DNA of 64,000 nucleotides from UBA2705 sp963977105 (GTDB taxonomy: Bacteria > Pseudomonadota > Alphaproteobacteria > Micavibrionales > Micavibrionaceae): assembly GCA_963977105.1 (NCBI GenBank), contig CAXBNI010000004.1, positions 143,043-207,042 on the forward strand, written 5' to 3'. The translations under genes were made by a program, and so were the position numbers. This document shows positions 17,542 through 27,200 of the stretch, in pieces (position 1 is the first letter of the stretch; each line of letters starts with the position of its first letter). The notes under the pieces were generated by a model that had not been told where the DNA came from, did not search any database, and was given only the letters and a program-made list of their open reading frames with translations.

Positions 17542-18411
17542 TTAAGCAACTTGCTGTGTGTTCGCAGCCATAAACTTTTTTTCTCGGCGCAGTATTTCGC
17601 CGGCAAGTTGGATATAAGCATGAGCGCCAGGGCTCTTCATGTCATAAATAATAGCAGGCAAGCCAAATGAGGGCGCTTCTGAGAGGCGTACGTTACGCGG
17701 GATAACTGTTTTGTAGACTGTCTCGCCAAAGTATTTGCGAACGTCGTCCGCAACCATTGCAGATAAGTTATTTCTGCGGTCATACATTGTTAACAAGACG
17801 CCGTGAATGCTGAGGTTTGGGTTGTAAGTGCGTTTAACGCGCTCAATTGTCTTTGTGAGATGCGACAGACCTTCAAGTGCATAAAATTCACATTGCAGGG
17901 GCACGATAACTGAATCGACGGCGACAAATGCGTTTAATGTCAGCAAGTTTAATGATGGCGGGCAATCAATAATCACGTAATCATAAGGCAGCGGCTGCCT
18001 TAACGTTTCGCGTAAGCGGAATTCGCGGCGCTCTGCTGTAACGAGTTCAATTTCTGCGCCGGATAGATGGATGGACGATGGCAGGACATAAAGCCCAGGC
18101 ACTTTCGTCGCAACACCAGCTTCCGCAGGGTTCGCGTTTTCAAAAAGTAAGTCATACGAGCTCTTACGGATGGCACTACGACGTACACCAAGACCTGTTG
18201 ATGCGTTGCCCTGTGGGTCGAGGTCGATAAGCAGTACAGATTTACCAACTGCGCACAAAGCTGTGGCGAGGTTTATCGCTGTCGTTGTTTTGCCAACGCC
18301 GCCTTTTTGGTTGGCAACAGCCAATAAACGCGGAATTTTTAATGTTGCGCTTTTACCCTTGTTTTTAGGGCGACGCAGAAAAACTTTTGGCAGTGTGCTT
18401 TTTTTGACCAT
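17542..18411 (-). CDS. parA: Chromosome partitioning ATPase ParA
   Basis: ParA is the deviant-Walker ATPase that forms the DNA-bound gradient pulled on by ParB-parS. About 289 residues from ATG 18411; a TTG at 18459 in frame would add 16 poorly conserved residues. After a basic N-terminus (VFLRRPKNKGKS) comes the deviant Walker A ANQKGGVGKTTTAIN near 33-47, Walker A' LLIDLDPQGNAS, and Walker B YVIIDCPPSLN. C-terminal PRNVRLSEAPSFG is the family signature. It lies upstream of parB by 51 bases and downstream of rsmG. Confidence 0.96.
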   Translation of the reverse strand: MVKKSTLPKVFLRRPKNKGKSATLKIPRLLAVANQKGGVGKTTTAINLATALCAVGKSVLLIDLDPQGNASTGLGVRRSAIRKSSYDLLFENANPAEAGVATKVPGLYVLPSSIHLSGAEIELVTAERREFRLRETLRQPLPYDYVIIDCPPSLNLLTLNAFVAVDSVIVPLQCEFYALEGLSHLTKTIERVKRTYNPNLSIHGVLLTMYDRRNNLSAMVADDVRKYFGETVYKTVIPRNVRLSEAPSFGLPAIIYDMKSPGAHAYIQLAGEILRREKKFMAANTQQVA

Positions 18412-18529
18412 TGATACACCATATCGTTTATTCGAGTTTTGAGCATTGCCCTTATTCAAATTCTATTGAATCTTGGCCTGCTTTATCGTGATGAATTAAT
18501 GCTATTGAATCAAATTTAGGGGGTGTTGG

Positions 18530-19183
18530 TCAAGCTTTGGGGAGTCTTGTGCGCAGTTTATACACAATGATGATTGAACTCTCATCACTGGTTTTTGAAG
18601 AAACTTGCTCATAATCAAAGCTGAACTTTTCTTCGGCGTCAGCAATTTCTTGCGCGACGTTGCGCCCTTTGGGGAGTAAGAAAGTCAGGTTTGGGTTTTC
18701 TTCCGCCCAGTGTAAACACCATGTAAAAATCTGCGTCAGGTCAGCAAGCGCACGCGCTGTAACAACGTCAGGCGCAGGAAGCGCGGCGCTTTCTATGCGC
18801 GTATTAACCACTGTTGTAGGTGAGAGTGTTTCACGTGAAACACTCGACAAAAAACTACATTTTTTACGGTCAGATTCAATCAGGCTCACCTCTATATCTG
18901 GCGCGGCGATCGCGAGCACCATACCGGGGAAGCCGCCACCGCTGCCTAAATCATAAAGCGTTTTGGTGTTTTTAGGTAAAAGCGGCAAGATCTGTAGCGA
19001 ATCAACAAAATGGCGGTTTAGTGAATCGCTTAAGGTTGACGGGCTTACAATGTTAACGGCTTTTTGCCACTTGTGAAGCATTGCATCATACGCCTGCAAT
19101 TTTGAATCTGTTTCACGTGAAACATCGACACCAGACAGGCCTAAGCCTGATGTGCTGGCGCGGGAGTCGTTCTGGTTTACCAT
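18530..19183 (-). CDS. rsmG: 16S rRNA (guanine527-N7)-methyltransferase
   Basis: RsmG (GidB) methylates G527 of 16S rRNA using SAM. The 217 residues match the family. The SAM-binding motif LYDLGSGGGFPGMVLAI lies near 81-97, followed by IESDRKKCSFL. Two codon runs for VSRET (near residues 24-28 and 118-122) are exactly the two parS sites embedded in the gene. The start ATG overlaps the mnmG stop (TAATG). Order mnmG-rsmG-parA-parB is the classical one. Confidence 0.95.
   Translation of the reverse strand: MVNQNDSRASTSGLGLSGVDVSRETDSKLQAYDAMLHKWQKAVNIVSPSTLSDSLNRHFVDSLQILPLLPKNTKTLYDLGSGGGFPGMVLAIAAPDIEVSLIESDRKKCSFLSSVSRETLSPTTVVNTRIESAALPAPDVVTARALADLTQIFTWCLHWAEENPNLTFLLPKGRNVAQEIADAEEKFSFDYEQVSSKTSDESSIIIVYKLRTRLPKA
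18827..18842. promoter_or_regulatory. parS site 1 (inside rsmG)
   Basis: Perfect 16-bp palindrome TGTTTCACGTGAAACA, the universal bacterial ParB-binding site. It lies in frame with codons for SVSRET. Confidence 0.95.
19109..19124. promoter_or_regulatory. parS site 2 (inside rsmG)
   Basis: Second perfect TGTTTCACGTGAAACA, 282 bp from site 1, near the 5' end of rsmG, encoding the DVSRET start region. Confidence 0.95.
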
Positions 19184-21048
19184 TATGCGGCCTCTTTACG
19201 TTTTAAGTAGCGCAGCACGGAAATGATTGCCGCGGGGGTTATACCTGGCAATCGTGACGCGGCGCCAATAGTTGCTGGTCGCGCCTGATTTAAGATCTGT
19301 ACAATCTCATTCGAAAGCGAACCAACATGCTCATAAGTAAACGCCTCTGGTATCAACAAGGCTTCATCTTTTTTGAAGGCCTGTATATCTGCGTCTTGGC
19401 GTGACAAATACCCAGCATAAATGGCGTCGATCTCAATTTGTTCTTTAATATGTGCAGGCAAGGCGTCTATTTCTGGCCATATGGTGATCAAGTCAGGCCA
19501 GTCAATGTTTGGATAAGCGAGCAGTTCTGCCGCGCTACGTACCTTACCGTCATGTTTAATTGTAATGCCGTGCTTGACCAAAGCGGTTGGTGATATTTTT
19601 AAGGTATCATTCATTAGGGCATGGCCCTGCGCGAGCGCGGCTTTTTTAAGCGCCCAGTGTTGCTGTCGTAGCGCGCCTACGCAGCCAATCTCTATGCCGC
19701 GGGTTGTAAGGCGTTGGTCAGCGTTATCAGCACGCAGACGCAAGCGGTACTCAGCACGGCTTGTGAACATTCTGTATGGTTCAGGTGCGCCGCGCGTGAT
19801 TAAGTCGTCAATCATAACCCCAATATAGGCTTCTGCACGATCCAATATAAACGTCTCGCTGTTACCTGTGGCGCTTTTGGCGGCGTTGATGCCTGCCATC
19901 AGCCCTTGCGCGCCAGCCTCTTCATAGCCTGTTGTGCCGTTAATCTGCCCCGCGAGATATAGGCCTTTTAGGCGCGACGATTCTAATGTTGGCTTTAAGT
20001 CCCTTGGGTCACAATAATCATATTCAACGGCGTAGCCATATTCAAAAACTTCGACGTTTTCTAAGCCTACGATGCTGCGAATAAATTTATCTTGGACATC
20101 TGTTGGCAGTGATGTTGAAACCCCATTTGGGTAAACAGTGTCGTCATCTAAACCCTCTGGTTCTAAAAATATTTGGTGACGATCTTTATCTGCAAAGCGC
20201 ATGACTTTATCTTCGATTGAAGGGCAGTAGCGCGGGCCTTTGCTTTCGATCTGCCCTGAATAAATAGGGGCACGATCAATATTGTCACGTATAGCCTGGT
20301 GCGTGCCCTCATTTGTATAAGTAATATGGCAGACAATTTGCGGCGTTGTAATTTCTGTGTTCATAAACGAAAACGGAATAGCGGGGCTGTCACCTGCTTG
20401 TTCTTCGCATGCGTCCCAGTTGATTGTTTTACCATTAAGCCGCGCCGGTGTACCGGTTTTGAGCCTGCCTAAAGGAAAGCCAAGTCTTTCAAGGGTTTCG
20501 CCGAGCTTTACGGCTGGTTTTTCACCGATGCGCCCTGCAGGGCTTTGTTCTAGGCCGCGGTGGATAACGCCGCGTAAAAAAGTTCCTGTCGTTAGCACTA
20601 CTGATTGTGCACGAATTGCATCGCCTTGCTCGGTAATAATTCCGGCGACTTTACTGTCTTCAATGATGAGGTCATCAACGCCGGCCTCGACAAGGGTTAA
20701 ATTTTCTTGCGCTCTGATAAGTTCCTGCACGGCCTCGCGGTATAGCTTGCGGTCTGCCTGTGCGCGCGGCCCTCTGACAGCAGCGCCCTTAGATGCGTTA
20801 AGCATACGAAACTGTATGCCGCCTTTATCAATGGCGCGGCCCATAATGCCGTCTAGGGCATCTATTTCGCGTACCAAATGTCCTTTACCCAGACCGCCAA
20901 TGGCAGGGTTACAGGACATGACACCAATTGTGTCAAGTTTATGGGTGACCAACGCTGTCTTTGCGCCGCTTCGTGCTGCTGCTGCTGCTGCTTCTGTGCC
21001 AGCGTGGCCGCCGCCAATTACTATTACATCAAATTCTTTATTCATCAT
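19183..21048 (-). CDS. mnmG: tRNA uridine 5-carboxymethylaminomethyl modification enzyme MnmG
   Basis: MnmG (GidA) is the FAD enzyme that with MnmE modifies U34 of several tRNAs. The 621 residues are typical. The FAD-binding GGGHAGTEAAAAAAR lies at about 12-26, then the signature GGLGKGHLVREIDALDG (about 51-67), a PQIVCHITYTNEGTH segment and SSRLKGLYLAGQINGTTGYEEAGAQG (in pieces near 358-385). Starts at 21048 and 21045 are both possible. Its usual upstream partner mnmE is absent here; ftsK lies upstream instead. Confidence 0.97.
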   Translation of the reverse strand: MMNKEFDVIVIGGGHAGTEAAAAAARSGAKTALVTHKLDTIGVMSCNPAIGGLGKGHLVREIDALDGIMGRAIDKGGIQFRMLNASKGAAVRGPRAQADRKLYREAVQELIRAQENLTLVEAGVDDLIIEDSKVAGIITEQGDAIRAQSVVLTTGTFLRGVIHRGLEQSPAGRIGEKPAVKLGETLERLGFPLGRLKTGTPARLNGKTINWDACEEQAGDSPAIPFSFMNTEITTPQIVCHITYTNEGTHQAIRDNIDRAPIYSGQIESKGPRYCPSIEDKVMRFADKDRHQIFLEPEGLDDDTVYPNGVSTSLPTDVQDKFIRSIVGLENVEVFEYGYAVEYDYCDPRDLKPTLESSRLKGLYLAGQINGTTGYEEAGAQGLMAGINAAKSATGNSETFILDRAEAYIGVMIDDLITRGAPEPYRMFTSRAEYRLRLRADNADQRLTTRGIEIGCVGALRQQHWALKKAALAQGHALMNDTLKISPTALVKHGITIKHDGKVRSAAELLAYPNIDWPDLITIWPEIDALPAHIKEQIEIDAIYAGYLSRQDADIQAFKKDEALLIPEAFTYEHVGSLSNEIVQILNQARPATIGAASRLPGITPAAIISVLRYLKRKEAA

Positions 21049-21075
21049 GAGTGTGTATATACGTTAATTAATATG

Positions 21076-21105
21076 AAAAGACCAGAAAATTATAGCTTTC
21101 TGGTC
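21076..21105 (-). terminator. Intrinsic terminator of ftsK
   Basis: A 9-bp perfect stem GACCAGAAA / TTTCTGGTC with an 8-base loop is followed on the minus strand by TTTTC. It separates ftsK from mnmG, so mnmG probably has its own promoter in the remaining ~30 bases or some read-through. Confidence 0.75.
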
Positions 21106-21131
21106 TTAAAATTTAAATGATTTGTTACGTT

Positions 21132-23633
21132 TTAATACTCGCCGCCATGGTCACCGACAAGAATCTCCCGTTTACCGACATGATTGGCAGGGCCAACGAC
21201 GCCCTGTCTTTCCATTTCTTCGATGATTCGCGCGGCGCGGTTATAGCCAATTTGCAGGTGGCGCTGAATATAACTCGTTGAAGCACGGCGCTCGCGCGCA
21301 ACAATCGCAACTGCATTATCATATAACTCATCAACGTCTGCGCCGCTGCTACCTTCTCCGTCTAAATCAAGGCTACCCTCTAGCGCATCGTCTGTAATTT
21401 CATCTAAATATGCAGGCGCACCTTGTCCTTTAATATGCTTGACGACCTTCTCGACTTCTCTGTCGGTTGCAAACGGCCCGTGAACACGGGTTATGCGGCC
21501 GCCTGCAGCCATATAAAGCATATCACCCATGCCCAAAAGCTGCTCGGCGCCGCCTTCTCCAAGGATGGTGCGGCTATCAATTTTTGAAGTGACAGAAAAA
21601 CTTATGCGCGTTGGGAAGTTTGCCTTAATAACGCCAGTAATGACGTCGACCGAAGGGCGCTGTGTCGCCATAATCAGGTGTATACCGGCCGCACGTGCCA
21701 TTTGTGCAAGGCGCTGAATTGCGTTTTCGACGTCTTTACCGGCAACAAGCATCAGATCTGCAAACTCATCAACAACAACGACGATATAAGGCAATTCTTC
21801 AAGCTCTAATGGTTGATCTTCATATGTAGGGCGGCCTGTTTCTGCGTCAAAGCCTGTCTGGACTTTACGCAATAGCACTTCACCTTTTTTCGTGGCTTCG
21901 TTGACGCGTTTATTATAACCATCAATATTACGCACGCCAAGTTTTGACATTGACCGGTAACGATTTTCCATTTCTTGTACGACCCATTTTAAGGCGACAA
22001 TGGCTTTACTCGGCTCGGTTACAACTGGCGCTAATAAATGCGGAATATCATCATAGACAGATAATTCAAGCATTTTGGGATCAATCATAATAAAACGGCA
22101 CTTTTCTGGTGGCAGGCGGAAAAGCAGCGACAAGATCATCGTGTTTACAGCGACGGATTTACCTGAACCTGTCGTACCAGCGACAAGCAAGTGCGGCATT
22201 TTGCTTAAATCTGCAATGACAGCGTGACCGCCAATGTCGTTACCGAGTATTAAAGGGAGGTGAGCCGAGCTTTTATTGTAATCTCGGCTTTCGAGAAGGT
22301 CACGGAGATAAACTGTTTCGCGTACTTTATTTGGTAGCTCTATACCTATGACATTACGGCCCGGAACTACAGCCGCACGTACAGATACTGCAGACATTGA
22401 GCGTGCAATGTCGTCAGAAAGATTTATGACGCGTGATGATTTTGTGCCAGGTGCGGGCTCAAGCTCATATAGCGTAACGACTGGGCCGGGATGGATGGCG
22501 CTGATTTCACCTTTTACATTAAAGTCGGCTAAAACATCTTGTAAAAGTGATGCGTTTGATTCAAGCAGCTTGGTATCGGCTGCTGTGTCCGCATATTCCT
22601 TTGGTGTTTCTGCCAATAACTCTATTGAGGGCAGCTCCCATTCACTATTGTTATCTAATGCGAAGGAAATTTGCGGAGATGGTGCTGTCTCTTTTTCTTG
22701 TTTTTTAGGGGTCATGACTTTGAATGTCTTTTTGACCTCAGTATTTTGTATGGTGACTGTTTCACGTGAAACAGTCTCCGCCTGTGGGGTTGTTACTTCT
22801 TGGTTTTGTGGTGTTTCGTTCTGCATCTTCGGTTGCGGCGCCGATGTTTTGTGTCGGGGGCCCGTTGTCACCTTTGCAGGTGGCTTGAATGCTTTTATTT
22901 TGGGTAAAGAGAATTTTTTTAACGGTGATTGCGATTCACTTTGTTCGAAAGCGCCGTGTTTCTGCAGCCAATACTTAAAAGCGTTCACAACATAGAGTAT
23001 CATCTGTAGGCCGTAAATTAACGCCCCTGTGGCGCGATGATATATATGAAGCCACTCACTTTTTTGTAGGCCTGTTGCTATGGCGGCCATGAGCGCCGCG
23101 CAGCATAGAAAAACAAGCGGTATAGCCGTATGTGCAAATGCAGCTATATTAGAAGGGAGCGCCCCTGAAATGGCGTTGGTGATGAGCATGCCCGCACTCC
23201 CGCCTAGGTAAGGTTGATCGAGATAGGTTTCTGACGGGAAGAGGGTTAAGCCTATGGAGAGCGATATTGTAGCAAAAAGATACGCTGTAATGCGTAGGGC
23301 GATATTATTTATTGGCTTACGTTTAAATAGGCGCAGGCCCCAAATTATAGGAAGTAAGCCAAGGACTAGGGCACCGAAACCAAAACTTTGTGCCAATATA
23401 TCCGATACGTTTGACCCAAAGGCGCCAGCGGCATTTTGTGTACTTTGCGTTTCGCTGAGCGCGGTGTTGACTGAGGGGTCGGCGTGGCTGTATGTCAGCA
23501 ATGCAATGATTATGAAGCTACCGAAAATTAGTATAGCTAAGCCTGCACTATCTATAATGCGCCGCGCTATAAAACTGTGAAGCGCGTTAGGTAGAATCTG
23601 CTTTTTACTTTTTGTTTTTCTTTTTATGGCCAT
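21132..23633 (-). CDS. ftsK: DNA translocase FtsK
   Basis: FtsK anchors at the septum, pumps DNA toward dif and activates XerCD. The 833 residues hold four or five hydrophobic segments in the first ~220 residues, a Pro/Lys/Gln-rich linker (about 225-330), and the RecA-like motor with Walker A GTTGSGKSVAVNT near 480 and Walker B IVVVVDEFADLM near 620. The C-terminal winged-helix gamma domain, which reads KOPS, includes SYIQRHLQIGYNRAARI. A parS site lies in the linker-coding part (VSRET near residue 290). Two TTAA-N7-TTAA boxes lie upstream; in Caulobacter ftsK expression is cell-cycle controlled. Confidence 0.97.
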   Translation of the reverse strand: MAIKRKTKSKKQILPNALHSFIARRIIDSAGLAILIFGSFIIIALLTYSHADPSVNTALSETQSTQNAAGAFGSNVSDILAQSFGFGALVLGLLPIIWGLRLFKRKPINNIALRITAYLFATISLSIGLTLFPSETYLDQPYLGGSAGMLITNAISGALPSNIAAFAHTAIPLVFLCCAALMAAIATGLQKSEWLHIYHRATGALIYGLQMILYVVNAFKYWLQKHGAFEQSESQSPLKKFSLPKIKAFKPPAKVTTGPRHKTSAPQPKMQNETPQNQEVTTPQAETVSRETVTIQNTEVKKTFKVMTPKKQEKETAPSPQISFALDNNSEWELPSIELLAETPKEYADTAADTKLLESNASLLQDVLADFNVKGEISAIHPGPVVTLYELEPAPGTKSSRVINLSDDIARSMSAVSVRAAVVPGRNVIGIELPNKVRETVYLRDLLESRDYNKSSAHLPLILGNDIGGHAVIADLSKMPHLLVAGTTGSGKSVAVNTMILSLLFRLPPEKCRFIMIDPKMLELSVYDDIPHLLAPVVTEPSKAIVALKWVVQEMENRYRSMSKLGVRNIDGYNKRVNEATKKGEVLLRKVQTGFDAETGRPTYEDQPLELEELPYIVVVVDEFADLMLVAGKDVENAIQRLAQMARAAGIHLIMATQRPSVDVITGVIKANFPTRISFSVTSKIDSRTILGEGGAEQLLGMGDMLYMAAGGRITRVHGPFATDREVEKVVKHIKGQGAPAYLDEITDDALEGSLDLDGEGSSGADVDELYDNAVAIVARERRASTSYIQRHLQIGYNRAARIIEEMERQGVVGPANHVGKREILVGDHGGEY
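22758..22773. promoter_or_regulatory. parS site 3 (inside ftsK)
   Basis: Third perfect TGTTTCACGTGAAACA, in the part of ftsK coding for the flexible linker, where sequence is free to vary. Confidence 0.95.
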
Positions 23634-23748
23634 ATCTGTATCTGCATTTGTGGGAGTGTTTATCGTGGGGGCGTTTTGCTTGAGCGCCCATAGAGCAAGC
23701 GCTGCGAAGATATTATAATAGCAGAAATAGTAGACATATACAAATTTG

Positions 23749-23763
23749 TTAATGTTTTTTTAA
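23749..23763. promoter_or_regulatory. CtrA-type box upstream of ftsK
   Basis: TTAA-N7-TTAA with exact spacing, 116 bases before the ftsK start in the gap shared with the divergent unknown gene. The region is AT-rich, so chance occurrence is possible. Confidence 0.4.
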
Positions 23764-23799
23764 GGCTTTGTGTCTAAATTGTCACAATTAGAGAAATTG

Positions 23800-23814
23800 T
23801 TAATTTATTTTTAA
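23800..23814. promoter_or_regulatory. Second CtrA-type box in the ftsK upstream gap
   Basis: Another exact TTAA-N7-TTAA, 51 bases from the first and only 14 bases before the ATG of the divergent gene at 23828. It would block ribosome-proximal transcription of that gene if occupied. Confidence 0.35.
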
Positions 23815-23827
23815 AAAAAGTTATCTT

Positions 23828-24133
23828 ATGAAAACGGCGCATTATCATATTTATGTTATTCAAGAGCATTTCGATGTGGGGCTAGGTGCCAAAGTACAGC
23901 GCTGGTCGTTAGACGGTAAATCTATTTCGCGCTGTATTGCCTTATATAAGGCGCGGCGTCGTGCCCTGGTTAAGGGTTTTACGAAAGTTGAAGTTATTAA
24001 ACGTGAATTTAATGCTGATGGTATGCCATCAAACAGTAAAGTGATTTGGCAATATAAAGAGGATCAAAGCGTTTTTGCGTTGCGTCTGAAGCATAAGGCA
24101 GGATTGTTACGCTTACGCCGACATATGAGGTAG
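23828..24133 (+). CDS. Small basic unknown protein
   Basis: 101 residues, rich in Arg, Lys and His, ending LRLRRHMR. The pattern HYHIYVIQEHFDVGL...KVQRWSLDGKSISRCIALYKARRRAL suggests a compact alpha/beta fold that might bind nucleic acid. No known domain is recognised. There is no clear ribosome binding site before the ATG at 23828, which lowers confidence in the start. It is divergent from ftsK and ends before a strong bidirectional terminator shared with RNase E. Confidence 0.55.
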   Translation: MKTAHYHIYVIQEHFDVGLGAKVQRWSLDGKSISRCIALYKARRRALVKGFTKVEVIKREFNADGMPSNSKVIWQYKEDQSVFALRLKHKAGLLRLRRHMR

Positions 24134-24162
24134 GGTTCAAAACCGGTTATTTGCTTTTAAAT

Positions 24163-24198
24163 AAAAAAACAGCGCCCGATAAGGCGCTGTTTTTTTTG
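24163..24198. terminator. Bidirectional intrinsic terminator between the unknown gene and rne
   Basis: Stem ACAGCGCC / GGCGCTGT with a 6-base loop has A-runs on the left and eight T residues on the right, so it works for both converging genes. Confidence 0.85.
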
Positions 24199-24217
24199 TT
24201 TATAATGCGAAGTAAGG

Positions 24218-27200
24218 TTAATCACCTTTGCTCCACCAGCCTCTTTTCTTTTTCTTCGGCGCTTGATTCACTGTTTCGTGATCTTTATGCGCAATAGAAG
24301 AAGCGGCATCGTCATTTGATGGCGCAGTAGAGGCTGCTGCTTCTTTCTTTGCTGTAGAATCAGTCGTTTCTTTTTTCTCAGCAGGAACTTGTGCCGTAGG
24401 TGCCTTCTCGTCCTTCGGTGTTTCCTGTTTTGCCTTTGCATCTACTGGGGCTTTTGCCTCGGTGCTTTCAGCATTCTTGGGCTTAACTGGACTTCTCGTA
24501 CGACGCGGTTTTGGCGCGGCTTCTTTAGTGTCTTCAGTGGGTGAAGATACGTCAGCTGCGCTTGTGTCGGTAGAATCAGTCGTTTCACCTTCAGCTCTTT
24601 TGGTCGGGCGGCGTCTACGACGAGAAGGGCGTTTGTTTTCACCTTCATTGTCATCAGATGGAGCAGCGTCGGTTTGAGGGGATTCACTCTGCTGCTGCTG
24701 CTGCTGCTGTAGCTTCGTTGTGGCGTCATCGTCAGTAGATGGATCACGATTGTCTTTATCGTAATTATTGGGTCTGTTACGACCACGGCCACGGCTGTTG
24801 TTACGGCGTCCTCTAGGGCGTTTGTTTTCAGCTTCTTCTTCAGTGGCAGGAGCGGGCGTAGTAGAATCAGCCGTTTCTGCCTTCTCCGCCGTCTCAGGAA
24901 CAACGACGCCATCAGATGATGCGCCAGTTTCAAGAAGTGGTGCGTCTTTCATTGGTTCAATCAAGTATTCTCTTGCGGGCATATTAGCATCAACATTGAT
25001 AATACATTTAAAGCCGTAACGGGCTTCAATCTCTGCAAGCAGCGTACGCTTATTATTAAGGATATAGATTGCAACTTTGTTTGAAAGTGACAGCAATATA
25101 CGGCCTGAACGTTTTAATGTGCCTTCTTCTTCTAACGCACGGAGCGCTTGAATGGCGGCAGCATCAACGGTGTGGACCGTACCTGTACCGTTACAATGCG
25201 TACATGGCTCATATTGTGCTTCAGCAAGGCTTGGGTTAAGGCGTTGACGTGATAATTCCATCAGGCCAAAGTTTGAAATGCGACCAACTTGGATACGGGC
25301 GCGGTCACCAGATAAAGCTTCGCGCATTTTGCGTTCAACTTTACTGTTGTTGCGGTAGTTTTCCATGTCGATGAAATCGATGACAACGAGCCCACCGAGA
25401 TCACGCAGGCGCAGTTGACGAGCAACTTCTTCTGCGGCTTCAAGGTTTGTTTTTAACGCTGTCTCTTCAATATGACGTTCTTTGGTCGAGCGTCCTGAGT
25501 TTACATCAATCGAAACGAGAGCCTCTGTCGGATGAATAACCAAGGATCCGCCAGATTTAAGCTTAACCGTTGGTGTGCCAATTTCGTTAATTTGCCCTTC
25601 AATCTGGTAGCGCGTAAATAAGGGGATTTGCTCTTCTTTATATTCCTGAACACGCTTTGCATGTGAAGGAATAAGCATTTTCATGAAGTTCTTGGTCTCT
25701 TTATAACCTTCGGCGCCAGCAACAAGTACTTCTTCAATGTCGCGTGTGTAAATATCACGGATTGAACGTTTAGTAAGGCTGCCTTCTTCGTAAATAAGCT
25801 CTGGTGCGGTTGAGCCCAAAGTTGTTTCACGAATTTTGTTCCATAGGCGAATAAGGTAATCAAGGTCACGTTTTATTTCAGTCTTTGTACGCGATGTACC
25901 CGCAGTACGCATAATCACAGACATGCCATCTGGCACACTTAAGTCTGATAAAATTTCACGCATACGTTTACGTTCGTTGTAATTGGCAATCTTACGGCTA
26001 ACACCGCCAGCGCGCGGGCTGTTCGGCATAAGAACAGAATAACGACCAGGGAGAGATAAATATGTTGTTACCGCTGCGCCTTTATTTCCGCGCTCTTCTT
26101 TAGAGGCTTGAATAAGCATAATTTGGCCGCGTTTAATGACTTCCTGAATTTTATAGTGTTTCTTTAATGTTGGGCGTTTGACTTGATCGCCTTCAATGCC
26201 GTCGCCGCCAAGCGTTTCAACTTGACGAGAGCTTGATGGAGAGCGCTTACGGTTGCTGTTGTTGTTATTATTTTGACGTCCACCGCGGCCACGTGTGTTA
26301 CGGCCTCTGTTACGGTTGTTGTTGTAGCGCCCACGGCTACCACCACGTCGGCTTTGCTGGCCTTCGCCTGCATCGCTATCACCTGAGTCTACGTTGCCGT
26401 TTACCTTTTGGTCGAGGACTTCATCAGGTATAGGCGCTGCTTCTTCTGGTGCAACGACATTACCGATATTGTCTTCGTTTACCTTTGGTGCAGCTTTTTT
26501 TGCTTCGGGTTTATTTCCGGTTTTTTCTTTAGTTTTGTCTTCAGCCTTTTTTCGGGGCTTTCTTTTTTTCTTGTCTGCATCTGTTTTTTCAACGATCTCG
26601 TCTTTTTTAGATGCTGCGGTCTTACGTGCAGGGCGGCGAGCTCTTCTTTTTGGCTTTTCTTCTTCGGTGCCCGTGTCTTCGCTGGTTTCTTTTTCTTCAG
26701 CGGCGCTTGCTACTGTTTCAACGCTATCAGCTTCTTTTGTCGCTTCAGCGGCGTCTTCCTTAGGCGCGTCCTGCGTTACAGGAGCAGCGTCTTTTGTTTT
26801 ACGTGCAGGGCGACGGGCTCTTCTTTTTGGCTTTTCTTTTTCTTCAGCGATTTCGCTATCTTCGTCAGGAAGCTCACGTGATGATTCGATTGTTGTCACC
26901 TCTTCAGGTGGCGTCTCGTCTTCGCTATCTTGGTTTTTTTCGGCGCTCTTGTTTTGACCAAACTCAGCTTCGTCCTCAGCTTCTTCAGCTGCGCGACGTG
27001 CTTCCATTTCTTCGCGTTGTGCTTCGATTAGCGCTTCGCGGTCAGATACTGGAATTCTGAAATAATCTGGGTGAATTTCTGAGAAGGGAAGGAAGCCATG
27101 ACGGTTACCGCCATAATTTACAAAACAAGCTTGTAGTGAAGGCTCTACGCGGGTGACTTTTGCAAGAAAAATGTTTCCTTTCAAAGGTTTACGGTATGCG

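Noticed and set aside
20975..21000. GCT/GCA repeat in mnmG
   Set aside because: It encodes the conserved alanine-rich stretch after the FAD-binding glycines, so it is explained by protein sequence.
20357..21067. 236-codon open frame opposite mnmG
   Set aside because: It is a shadow of the conserved mnmG reading frame, Pro/Ser/Arg-rich with no protein-like pattern.
22348..22995. 215-codon open frame opposite ftsK
   Set aside because: Composition is that of a complementary strand; ftsK is certain.
26394..26957. Long open frames on the plus strand opposite rne
   Set aside because: They mirror the low-complexity, codon-biased insert of RNase E on the other strand and have no ribosome sites or domain.
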